From Saksenaea vasiformis B4078 (taxonomy: Eukaryota > Mucoromycota > Mucoromycetes > Mucorales > Saksenaeaceae): a stretch of 64,000 nt of DNA. Below are positions 35,158-44,714 of this stretch, one piece after another (within the stretch, counting starts at the first letter, position 1; each line of letters starts with the position of its first letter). A model generated the notes under the pieces. That model had not been told where the DNA came from, did no database searches, and saw only the letters and a list, made by a program, of their open reading frames with translations. The stretch lies in the NCBI GenBank assembly GCA_000697055.1, contig JNDT01002306.1, forward strand, positions 1 through 64,000, written 5' to 3'. A program made the translations under genes and the position numbers.

Positions 35158-36567
35158 ATGGATTTACTAAAATCAGCTTTTTATCGTGAACGATCAGATG
35201 GATCTTCTACATTATCTTCTACTATTCCTACGGAAGAATCCGGTTTATCCCGGAAACCTCCTTCTTCTTCTTCCACTAGCAGTGAAAGCGTTGTCTTACC
35301 AAGTAACAGTCCACGTTTACATTATTATGCTGATGGAACACATACACATCATTTAAAGAAAACGGAAAATCGTCTATCTTTGGCCAATTTATGGAACAAC
35401 CATCATCCTTCCTTTCGGTTACCGCTTTTTGGGAATAAAAAGACACCGCGTGATACGTTACGGGAAGAGCGGGAGGCAATCAATGCAACCTTGCAGCGCG
35501 TCCCCTCAGATGCTTCCTCCCTATCCGAAAAATGGGGCATTTGTGAAAAGGTCATTGGTAAAGGTGCCTTTGGTATCGTCAGGATAGCCCGAAAAACAGA
35601 CACAGCTGGCGACAAGTTCTACGCAGTAAAGGTAAACTCTACTCCTTATTTTTTTTTCTTTTTTCCTTCTTCCCTCTTTTTTACTAAACAAAAAAAAAAT
35701 TAGGAACTACGCAAAAAGAATTCCGAGTCGACTAAGCACTATGTACAGCGTCTGACATCCGAATTTTGTATTGCTTCTTCATTACATCAATGGAACGTGA
35801 TTGAAACACTTGATCTTTTGCCTGTCAATGATACTTCTTCAGTTTATTGCCAAGTCATGGAATACTGTGATGGTGGTGATCTATTCAATTTGATCTACGA
35901 AAGCAACGGTGGTTTGGATCCAGTCGAAGCAAACTGTTTCTTCAAACAACTCTTACGAGGTATCCAGTACCTTCACCACATGGGCGTGGCGCATCGGGAC
36001 GTAAAACCGGAGAATCTTTTGTTGACCTCTTCTGGCTGTCTTAAACTATCCGACTTTGGTTCGGCAGAGTGTTTCCGCGGTGACCATGACGAAATCCTGG
36101 CATCCAAAAATATCTGCGGCTCAGAACCTTATATTGCACCTGAACAATTTATAGACAAAACCTATGATCCACAAGCTGTCGATGTATGGAGCTGCGCCGT
36201 TGTCTACATGGCCATGCGCACAGGAAACCATGTTTGGGAAGCGGCCAAAGCAAATCATGACGAAAATTATACCCGTTACCTTCGATTTCGTCAATTAGTA
36301 GATGAAGAAGGAGAAAAAGCAAGACGTCGACGGAATAACTCTACTCATTGGAGTAAAAAAGATCAGTTAGCCGAAGTAGCTCGTACACGCGAAGTCATTC
36401 GAAAAAAAGCACAAACAGATGGACTTGATATTATGGAACATCTTGAAAGTGGAGCAAAACGACTCATCTATCGTATGCTTGATCCAAACCCACGACGAAG
36501 AATACGAGTTGACGATGTCATACACAATGAATGGTTTACAAATATCATGTGTTGCCAAAAACCATAA
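35158..36567 (+). CDS. HAL4/SAT4-like serine/threonine kinase
   Basis: Fungal-specific kinase of the NPR1/HAL4/HAL5 group, which in yeast regulates potassium and nutrient transporters at the plasma membrane. Two exons (35158-35631, 35704-36567) give 445 codons. The first 125 residues are Ser-rich and probably disordered. Kinase motifs: GKGAFGIVRIARK, VK lysine at the exon junction (FYAVKELRKK), MEYCDGGDLFNLI, HRDVKPENLLLTSSGCLKLS, DFGSAECF, the group-typical activation segment ICGSEPYIAPEQF, DVWSCAVVYMAM, and RMLDPNPRRRI. The insert between DVWSC and the last lobe with KKDQLAEVART is also typical. The GSEPYIAPEQF motif is the best evidence for the HAL4 group; the exact paralogue cannot be set by eye. 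Confidence 0.9.
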
Positions 36568-36989
36568 CTTACTTTACCCTTTTTTTTCCTTCTCCTCTTT
36601 CCCCCCAAAAAAAAAGAATATTCCCCTTCTTTGTCTTGTGTATATGTAAAACTATGTATGTATCTTCTTCTTCTTCTTCTTTCCTCTCCCCCAAAACTGT
36701 CCGCTGCTGCTTTTTCTTTTATTTTATATATAAAAAAGAGAAAGAGTCCCTCTGACAAGTAAAGGGCGGGATTTCATTTTCTGACTTTTTCGAAATAGGA
36801 GAGATATATATTCAAAAAAAAGTCATACATTCTCCTCTCTCAATCTGTACAAAAAGTATGCTAGTTCAAACAAGAAAGTGTTGACAGATGAAACAAACTA
36901 TAAAAAAAAAAAGAAAACAAAAAATTGACTGCTTGTTGTCTTCCACATGCCTGTTATGCAGATGATTGTACACTGCCATGTGCAATAAG
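36568..36989. other. intergenic between convergent genes
   Basis: Shared 3' flank of the HAL4-like kinase and CK2 beta, which converge. It is T/CT-rich at 36580-36720 and A-rich at 36900-36925. No gene seen. Confidence 0.6.
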
Positions 36990-38081
36990 TCACGATGTGG
37001 ATGGAGGTTGCATACGTAACCATTGCATCCGAGGTCCAGTGGGCGAAAGTTCGTTGACACGAAATCCAAAAATTTTAGCCACATATGTTGACGGAGGATT
37101 GGAAGGCGCTGCTTCTGGATACGCCTGAAGTAACAGGTGTGGGAACGTTGTACCAAAATGTGCACCTTTTTGAACCAGAAAGGTATAAGAAAAAAATATA
37201 ATAATAATCACCTCCTTTATATCCTTACCATCTGTATTACTATATTTCGGTGGTGCTGTGTAAAGATCTTTGCAGTTGGGACAGTACAATCGAACTGTGC
37301 TTTGTTTCGGTATATCATGCTGGCCACAAGGCAAGACCTTTGTCTGATTACAATGAACACGAGGGCAATAACCGAATTCACCCTTCAAATACTTTGTCAG
37401 CTGTAAAGAAAAAAGAAAAGAGACAGTTTAATGACAACAGGAACAAGTATAATATCCAAAACACACCGACCATCCTACGCATGCCCGGTCTTGTATTGAT
37501 ATAACGTTGATGGATCAATCCATATAGCATTTCGGCGTGAGGCTCCAGAATACTCATGTCAGGGATTTTGCTATACATGTCGTCTTCTGGTTCAATGTCT
37601 AGAATCATCCCGAGTGCTTCCCGATAGTGTGGGATGTGTGCAGATATGCCGGTCAGATTGAAACTATCTTCGATGAAATCTTCAGACACCTCTGTATAAA
37701 ATTCATTGCCGTCTAGAGCACAGAACCAGTTTATCCACTTGAAAAAAAAAAAAAGAAAAGAAAAAAGTCAGGTTTTTATAAAACGCTATCCTCTTGTTGT
37801 TTATTGCTATTCGAATTTGCTTCTTCGAGAAAAAAAAAAGAAAAGAAAAGGGTGGAGGGTATCAACAAGAACTGAAATGCTTACCGAGACACTTTCATCC
37901 TCGCTCTCTGAACAGGACAGATCTAGAAAATTCCAAATGCCGGTCGTCTGTCAGTCTGCAGCTTGCAGGGATCCCCACTACTTGCCCGTATGATAACCAA
38001 CGTACTCCATGGAACCACGCAAATGAAGGAGCAAGAAAGAAGTGAAAAGGTCAACCTACGTGACTCGCAACTGTCTGTCAT
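36990..38081 (-). CDS. CKB1: casein kinase II regulatory (beta) subunit
   Basis: Regulatory subunit of the CK2 tetramer. Five exons (38060-38081, 37885-37922, 37471-37737, 37229-37400, 36990-37165) give 224 codons. The second exon carries the acidic Ser cluster SCSESEDESVS, followed by WINWFCALDGNEFYTEVSED, DSFNLTGISAHIPHYREAL and YGLIHQRYI. The zinc-binding region follows: FGYCPRVHCNQ, LPCGQHDIPKQSTVRLYCPN, CKDLY, FGTTFPHLLLQ and AKIFGFRV. The four zinc cysteines (CPRVHC and CPNC) are present. The donor after RPGMRRM reads gtcggt, unusual but in phase. The start is uncertain: in-frame ATGs further upstream (MNASDWSVAMTDS) are also possible. Confidence 0.9.
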
Positions 38082-40069
38082 CGCGACGGACCAATCAGAA
38101 GCATTCATGAGAGATTCTACCGAATGCGTTGTTGGTAGATCCAAGTCTGGATATTGTCGAGAAATGCCTCTCTTCAATCCTTTTTCACTTCCTTAAATAA
38201 GTAAATGAAATAAAATAATTAACGTTGTAACTATAAAGAACAGATCCACCAGCATAATTGCGTGATCTTACCATTTCCGGCAGAAGTTATCATAAATACC
38301 TTGGATCTTCTGGAGTAAGATCCCCAGTGCAAGAGTGCAAATCGGATAGCGATAGAAAGATCAGATGTCTTAAAGAAATAGGCTTACGCTGTATGGATTA
38401 CCCAGCCTGATCCTCGGATCAACGCATATCTCCAGGCAAGACACGACGCGACATGTTACTGCTCTCATTTAACGGGCAGGTTGCTCCGCCTTCGCCATGT
38501 ACAAGCGTCCTGGTACTGTAAAATCGTGCTGGAAGGTCTACCATCGTTCTATCGTCGGTCACCACAAAAATGCTAGACAAAGTAGTAATGCTCCGATTCA
38601 GACATATTGCAATTTTAAATTTTTGCAGGATAAATCCTATCAAGTAATAATATATGAATAGCTTTTTTACTTATTTAGGCATACTACACGCAATGCGCAA
38701 ATCTCTAGGTGTGTATGTTTGCAGAGAACTATCGGATCTCGAAGGGCTTTATCATAGTCTAACATTGGAAATAGAAGCATTGTAACTGCAAGAATCTGAA
38801 AATTTCAAGACTATCTTACTAAGTCGTCGCACAATTTTGCATCTGCATTGTGAAAGGAATTGCCATTCCGCTCTTATTACTGTACTTCCTTTGTAGATAG
38901 CCACATCACCTATAGAAATGCTTATTCAAATAATAGGTAACATAACGTACTCATTATTAAATAGCATTGCAGCATTACTGACATCTCGAATGTAATTGCA
39001 TACGGCAGCATCAACAAATACTGAATGACTGGTTACTACAATGCATGCCGGCATCAGCAGAGACTGAGAAACTGCTGTTAAAGAAACACGACAGTACCAG
39101 TACATCTAACATTACCTACGCAGTTTCTACGATTATTTCTTACAAATGTACCTGTCATTACAGGCTTGCAACAGCGAGCTTTTTTTTTTGATCTACATTC
39201 ACTTCTTTTGTTTAGCTGCTGAAAGTAGCATTAAGTTTCTGACTTTACCAGTTTGATATACTCTGCAGCTATGCTTTTTTCATATAGTAGACGACCTTCA
39301 TTCAAAGATAAATTCAGCAGAATTCTAATGTCAATGTCTTGAGCATTTTACATGCTGTTTCTAATTGCAAGATTGCTGTTTAACTACATTGCGAATGAAA
39401 GTATAAATGGCTGAAGCTTAAAAACTAAATAGCATTTTTCTATAAAATAACTGAAATACAATAAATATCATTATAAATACTACATTCTATATGTCATATC
39501 TGACATTGATCTTTTACTCATAACACCATTTACGCAGCTCAATGTCATTACGACATATAAGAAAATACGACCATGTCAGTCTTACAATGACTTTACGAGA
39601 TTATCCTAAGACATGTCCATACTCAGAGCACCAATCAGAACATATTCATTCATGATCCAGTTACCAGGAAATTCAGAAACAATAAGATCCGCTCTTTCAA
39701 TTCCGCTGTTCCTGATTCAACTGAGACAGTCCCAATGGATTACATTCTGAATTACTGCACAGCTCTTCTTTAACCCGATCTCTAAAAACACCCTTTTAGA
39801 TTGGTTAACAGACAATAGCGATATCTAAGACATAAGCTAACAATCTACTCCAAAGTCAACAAGACATATAAATATTGTCAACTCAGATAGAAAAGTTTTT
39901 TAGAAAATTGATTCTTTTTTTCTTTTCTTGAGTGTGAAATTTGGTTAATTGAGAGATTGATAACAACGGGAATACGTTGAGACTCTTAGATGATTGTTTA
40001 TTATTGTTTTACAGGGAGCTTTTATAGCAGTGGTGGTGTTCTTGAGAAATAAAAATTTTACAATGATGA
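38082..40069. other. AT-rich gene-free island
   Basis: About 2 kb without a supported gene. Short minus- and plus-strand frames have no domains. It contains scattered inverted words (for example tgtcatatctgaca at about 39492) also seen in the first island (atgtcagatatgaca at about 552 and gtgtcatatttgaca at about 1763), suggesting shared decayed elements. Confidence 0.4.
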
Positions 40070-40387
40070 ACCAATGATCGATGTTAAAGAGGTTTCAGGT
40101 ACAATCGAGTATTGGACTCTGATATGATTTGTACTTCAGCTTAATCATTATTTATCCAGTTTCTCGTCTGTGAGGTTTATCTGTAGATGTCGTGATATGA
40201 TTTAGTCATTCTGTATGTAGAATACGACACCAATGATCGATGTTAAAGAGGTTTCAGGTACAATCGGGTATTGGACTCTGATATGATTTGTACTTCAGCT
40301 TAATCATTATTTATCTGGTTTCTCGTCTGTGAGGTTTATTTGTAGATGTCGTGATATGATTTAGTCATTCTGTATGTAGAATACGAC
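40070..40387. repeat. 159-bp tandem duplication, two copies
   Basis: Copy 1 is 40070-40228 and copy 2 is 40229-40387. Both start accaatgatcgatgttaaag and end tgtagaatacgac. They differ at about four to five positions (cgag/cggg, tcca/tctg, tctg/tttg). Copy 2 runs into attgagaataaacactagtctc, which resembles the aataaac..agagtctc at about 2230-2255; both look like the poly(A)/R region of an LTR. No frame is present. Confidence 0.9.
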
Positions 40388-40641
40388 ATTGAGAATAAAC
40401 ACTAGTCTCACTAAATCTATTGATCTCTTTTTATTCTATATCAACGAGACATTATACTATATTATAACTATTTTTTTTACTCTTTTTTTAACTCTTTTTT
40501 TTTCTAATTCTTTTTTTTAAAAACTTTTATTTTTTTTAAAATTTTTTTTAATTATATTTTTTTAACTTTTTTTATCATTCTTTTCTTACTCATTTAATCT
40601 TTTCTATAAAATATTTCTATTTTCTTAGAAGATATCAACAA
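40388..40641. other. A/T-rich block upstream of tRNA-Val
   Basis: This is almost pure T/A with T-runs from about 40450 to 40620, very like the block in front of tRNA-Lys at 560-720. No gene. Confidence 0.6.
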
Positions 40642-40715
40642 GCTCCTGTGGTGTAGTTGGTTATCGCATCTGCTTTACACGCAGAAGGTCTCCGGTTCGA
40701 TCCCGGGCGGGAGCT
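40642..40715 (+). tRNA. tRNA-Val (anticodon UAC), intronless
   Basis: The cloverleaf is complete. Acceptor GCTCCTG pairs with CGGGAGC, discriminator T. The D arm includes TAGTTGGTTATCGC. The anticodon stem is TCTGC/GCAGA with loop TTTACAC, anticodon TAC. The T arm is TCCGG-TTCGATC-CCGGG. The sequence closely resembles yeast tRNA-Val through the anticodon arm. Confidence 0.95.
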
Positions 40716-40717
40716 TC

Positions 40718-40722
40718 TTTTT
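40718..40722 (+). terminator. Pol III terminator of tRNA-Val
   Basis: A TTTTT run begins 3 nt after the tRNA end, and a second T6 run follows at 40725-40730. Confidence 0.7.
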
Positions 40723-41745
40723 GATTTTTTCGCTGAAAATTGTCGACCAATCATATTGTCGCATTTCTGCATATGCCAGTCCAATGCGCTCAAGACAGTT
40801 TCCTTTTGGATATCTGTAGTGTTGCCTATCTGAATATATTCTGTTATCCTTTATTTCATATTTCCATTGCATAATTACACTTATTTCTTTTAATTGCCAC
40901 GTTTACGGCATCGGCCTCGGATTAGGGCGACACTGCTGCATTATCCCGAATATGAAGACTTCAAAGTGTGAACAAATGTAAAAGGAAGTATCGAATAACG
41001 GCTAATGGACTCTCTTTGATGCCCTGTGTTCGAGTATCATCAACATGTATAAGCTTTTACTAGGTTATTCCAGAGGCATACTTCCGAGTTGTACAAGGTG
41101 TTATCTATTGATAGCAGTCTACGCCCGACGTTGAATGCTAAGTCCATAAAGTGTATTAAATTCTCTCTACTCGTTCACCATTTTCTAATTTAAAGCTGAT
41201 CTTGTGTTTAGAGGGCGTAATACTGAGGAGGTATCTACGTTTTTCCACATTAAATAAAGATTCTCTTGCGTAGGCAGACTTAAAACCATCCTTATCTGAC
41301 CGCATGAAATTCTGTAGAAATATACGCTTAAATGCGTATATATTTTTTATGCGTTTCAACGAGATTTCCTGGAAAGCAAGGTACTACAAAAGAAAATGCT
41401 GTAATATTCAAAAACTAGCAGTTCTTACAAAGTAGAATCTCGCCGCTTCGTTTTCAATGCGTTGCAAACTTATTCAGCAAAGCCTTCGAAAGATCTAAAT
41501 AATTTTCCGCCTTTTGGCTTTCTTATGTCTATTTTTTTTCTTTTTTTTTTTTTTTTTTGCAAACTCTATAACTTCCTTCCTGATCGCTTGTCAGTTCGAC
41601 GTGCATTGACAATTTGGTTGCACGACTCCGAAAATCCCTTGGTTGCCTCAGCTTGTGTCAGGTCGGAAGTGAAAAAACATGACGTACGCTGTAATGCTTT
41701 TTAAGTTGTTAGGCTTGCCTATCCCAGCAAAACTTTTTCTGTTCC
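40723..41745. other. intergenic, no supported gene
   Basis: Short frames only. The frame at 41462-41704 is dominated by translated T-runs. The last 150 bp are presumably the promoter of the KHE1-family gene. Confidence 0.45.
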
Positions 41746-42656
41746 ATGCGCGTTTTTGCGGTACCTATCCTTAGTAACCGTTGGGCTTACTACTGTCATT
41801 CTACCCTTCCAACAACATCGCGCCTCACACAGTTTGTCGGCTGGTCTAACAAGAAATGGGATCAACTTGGGTCCGCCGAACCGAAATCGTGGAAGAGGAA
41901 GCTGTTCGATCATGGAAACAACCTCATGAACCAGTTGGATTACCAGGAATGGTTTTTGAAAGGCGTCCCTACAAAAGAACATTTGGAACGACGGTTGGAA
42001 AAGGTTATTTCAAGCGTGGCGTTACGCTTTTACTAACCCTATTCAGGCGTGTGTATATCATCCATCAACACTTAGTGCCCCGAAAATACAACAGAATTTA
42101 GATTTATTGCTGGAGAAACGAGAACCTTACCACAAGAAATACATGTACTACTCGGCGTACTGGGTTCCTATCGCATGTACATTTGTCGTTGTGCCGCTTA
42201 TTCCAAACATACCACTTGCTTACAATTTGTTCCGTTTATACAGTCATTACAAAGGTAAAAAGGGAACACAAACAAGGAAACCAATGAGGGCTCATTTGCT
42301 TTATCCTCCTAAAAGCTTATAAAGGTGCACAGCACCTCAAGTTTTTGTCACATCACAACCGACTCGCTTATTCTCCCCATGAGATCCTCGACAAAACCTT
42401 GGAAACGATTCCCTTGGCTTCCGCATCCGACGTGCAATTTCCGGCAGAAATACACGATGCTTTCAAGGAATCACCGTCAAAACCTAGACTCCATGCTTTA
42501 CAAAAAGACTTTGCTGGTGTACTTGATTTAGAAACAATCACCAAACTAGCGCACGATCTAGAGGTACCAGCCTTGGAATTAGAGCTGAAACGTGCGAGAT
42601 TCCAGATATTGTGTGAAACAGCACATCAGAGATTCGGTCAACGCAATTCGACATAA
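41746..42656 (+). CDS. mitochondrial K+/H+ exchange-related protein (KHE1 family)
   Basis: Three exons (41746-42003, 42047-42254, 42316-42656) join in phase to 268 codons. The N-terminus MRVFAVPILSNRWAYYCHST matches the family opening (x-PVxxxRxxYYxxxxP). Then come a short helix region (SWKRKLFDHGNNLMNQLDYQ and EWFLKGVPTKEHL) and VYHPSTLSAPKI. A hydrophobic segment, WVPIACTFVVVPLIPNIPLA, is followed by YNLFRLYSHYKAYKGAQHL, the most conserved block of the Mit_KHE1 family. Yeast members are inner-membrane proteins linked to K+/H+ exchange. Intron 1 is only 43 nt, with a tactaac branch site. The C-terminal half is soluble and helical. Confidence 0.85.
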
Positions 42657-43099
42657 ATTACAATTACAGTAGAACCAAAAAGGGAACTATTGGCAAATAG
42701 AACTCTGTTAATACATGCCGAGAAAGAAATAAAAACTTTCATTACTAAAAAACTAGATTTGACATCGCTATTTCCGGCATCTTTCTTGTTACAACCATGC
42801 CTGCAATTATTTTTCGCCTGTCAAAAAAGGAAAAGAAGCCAATGGATAGCTACGTTGATCATCAGTCAAGGCGGGGATCCTTTCTAGCCCACAAGGCTAT
42901 GCCTGCAAGTCATGCGTTGACATCAAAACGACGTAATAAGATGTGTAGAATGGGCTTCAGCTTGTAAAATACAAGTGGAAGCTAGTCAGCAGGGCACAGA
43001 CAATGAAGAAGTTCATTAAATAGCATGCGTTGTGAAAAGATGGTCACAGCGCAATGATAACATTTCTGTCTCCGTAAGACTTGGCTTTGAGAGTTTACG
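42657..43099. other. intergenic, promoter of next gene
   Basis: No supported gene. The start, attacagtagaacc, is reminiscent of pogo-type element ends (cagtaga), but no matching inverted end was found. Confidence 0.4.
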
Positions 43100-44395
43100 A
43101 TGACAAGTGTTACCGAAAAAATACCAGAATCGCTAGAAGCCGGACAGAGTGAGCTACAAGTACATCATGAAGCTTCATCACGTCAAAATACCCAAGATTC
43201 TGAGAAAGTACCTGCACCTGAAAACGCTCATGAAGCGGCGGAACACAAGGAACAACCAATCAGCGCAATGAATGCTGGTGAAGCTCAGACCATAGAGACG
43301 GAGAACAAAAGGAAGCGCGTCTCCCTGTGGGTAGAAGAAAAAGGACAGACGGAATCCGACAAGGATTTGATGATCAAATCACTGTCAGAATCGCTGCAGA
43401 TACACAAAGAGATTGTGGAGCGTGTACAGCAAGAGAAAGATACCTGTGAGGAGAAGGCAGAGAAGGAACGTGAAAATGCACAGCAAGCACTGGATAATGA
43501 GAGGGAGAAAGCTCAGGTGGCACTGGAGGAGCAAAGGGAACACTATGCTAGGTTAGAGACGGCGTATCAGTCGCTGATTCAGGAGCTGGAAACAAAGAAA
43601 CAAGAATACAAACGAATTGAGGCCAACTTCTACTCTCATGTTCGCACCATACGACCAACCGATGACGACCTTTCCACCATTCAACCTGAAATAGGCCATT
43701 TATTCAGCCAATTAAACAATCTTTGCATGAGCCTGAGATCCAAAATTGATCGAACAACCGCCACAGCGTTCATTCAGGAACGGTGGCCATCCATGCATGA
43801 ACCAATCAAGGAGTTGATAAAGGAAGGAGAGGATACCTTGGATTCAGGCTATATCACTTTATTTGCTGAGAAGTTCCTGGTGGAGACGCTTTTGCGGGAA
43901 ATCATGAAGCAGCCGATTCACCCTGGCGTGTCCATTAATGGCGCATTTGAAGAAATAGATGCGTGGATCAAGGTACGAAACGAAGAATGGGCAACACGTC
44001 TGCGGCAACAGATCAGCGCACTTGTGGTAAAGCAACCTGGTGACGAACAAGGAAGCATAGACAAGGCAAAAGAAGCATTAGTCGAAAGAATCCTTCATCA
44101 ACTTAGCCGGATCTATCCCGCCGTCAAAGAGGACACGAACCAGGCCAAAAAGATATTGAACATCGTCAACCGGGCGGCCAAACTAAACCTGGCAATAAAG
44201 GGCCAGGAAATCGCCGTACAGCCTGTGCCAGTGGAGGAAGGCGTGGCAACGTTCGACAGTTCACTCATGAAACCTGTTAATAAGGGCAAGCCAGAGGGCA
44301 GGGTGCTACTGGTCATATCGCCTCCGTTTGTTGCAAGTGATCCCAGTGATGCCGAACATGGGTTCGTCATACGCGGAAAAGTCCTGTGTGTATAA
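43100..44395 (+). CDS. intronless coiled-coil protein, unknown function
   Basis: Not recognised. A single uninterrupted frame of 431 codons, unusual in a window where nearly every gene has introns. Residues 1-80 are Glu/Gln/Ser-rich and disordered. Residues about 90-175 form a long charged coiled coil (EIVERVQQEKDTCEEKAEKE onward). Residues 190-370 look like a folded helical domain (IGHLFSQLNNLCMSLRSKID, FAEKFLVETLLREIMKQPIH and WATRLRQQISALVV). The C-terminal block RVLLVISPPFVASDPSDAEH, GFVIRGKVLCV* reads like a conserved end motif. There are no membrane segments or enzyme motifs. The intronless form could reflect retroposition or a fast-evolving family. Confidence 0.75.
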   Translation: MTSVTEKIPESLEAGQSELQVHHEASSRQNTQDSEKVPAPENAHEAAEHKEQPISAMNAGEAQTIETENKRKRVSLWVEEKGQTESDKDLMIKSLSESLQIHKEIVERVQQEKDTCEEKAEKERENAQQALDNEREKAQVALEEQREHYARLETAYQSLIQELETKKQEYKRIEANFYSHVRTIRPTDDDLSTIQPEIGHLFSQLNNLCMSLRSKIDRTTATAFIQERWPSMHEPIKELIKEGEDTLDSGYITLFAEKFLVETLLREIMKQPIHPGVSINGAFEEIDAWIKVRNEEWATRLRQQISALVVKQPGDEQGSIDKAKEALVERILHQLSRIYPAVKEDTNQAKKILNIVNRAAKLNLAIKGQEIAVQPVPVEEGVATFDSSLMKPVNKGKPEGRVLLVISPPFVASDPSDAEHGFVIRGKVLCV

Positions 44396-44714
44396 TAAAA
44401 AAAAGGTCGTGTTTTTTGTTTCGTTTTTCTGGCCCAACATGATTATTGGTATCTATATGTGTTGTCTGGTTGAATACGACCTGTGCTACTGAGGAAGGAT
44501 GCCAAAAAAAAAGAATATGTTTTGGTTACATTTATTTTTATATATTGCTACTATACATCCCAAAGGACAACGTCGTAAGATACATAGTAAAAGGAGTGAA
44601 GAAGGGAAACACTAGGAAAATAAAGGTTAAGTCAGGTGATACAGTAAGAAAAAGAAGATCATTTGGGCGTAAAAAGGAAAGAACGAAATACATTATTAAT
44701 AGGCAGTAGGTAAA
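44396..44714. other. intergenic between convergent genes
   Basis: Three hundred bases of A-rich 3' flank shared by the coiled-coil gene and the RhoGAP gene. No gene seen. Confidence 0.6.

Noticed and set aside
42657..42720. cagtaga-type start suggesting another MITE
   Set aside because: No inverted partner end or TA-flanked boundary was found.
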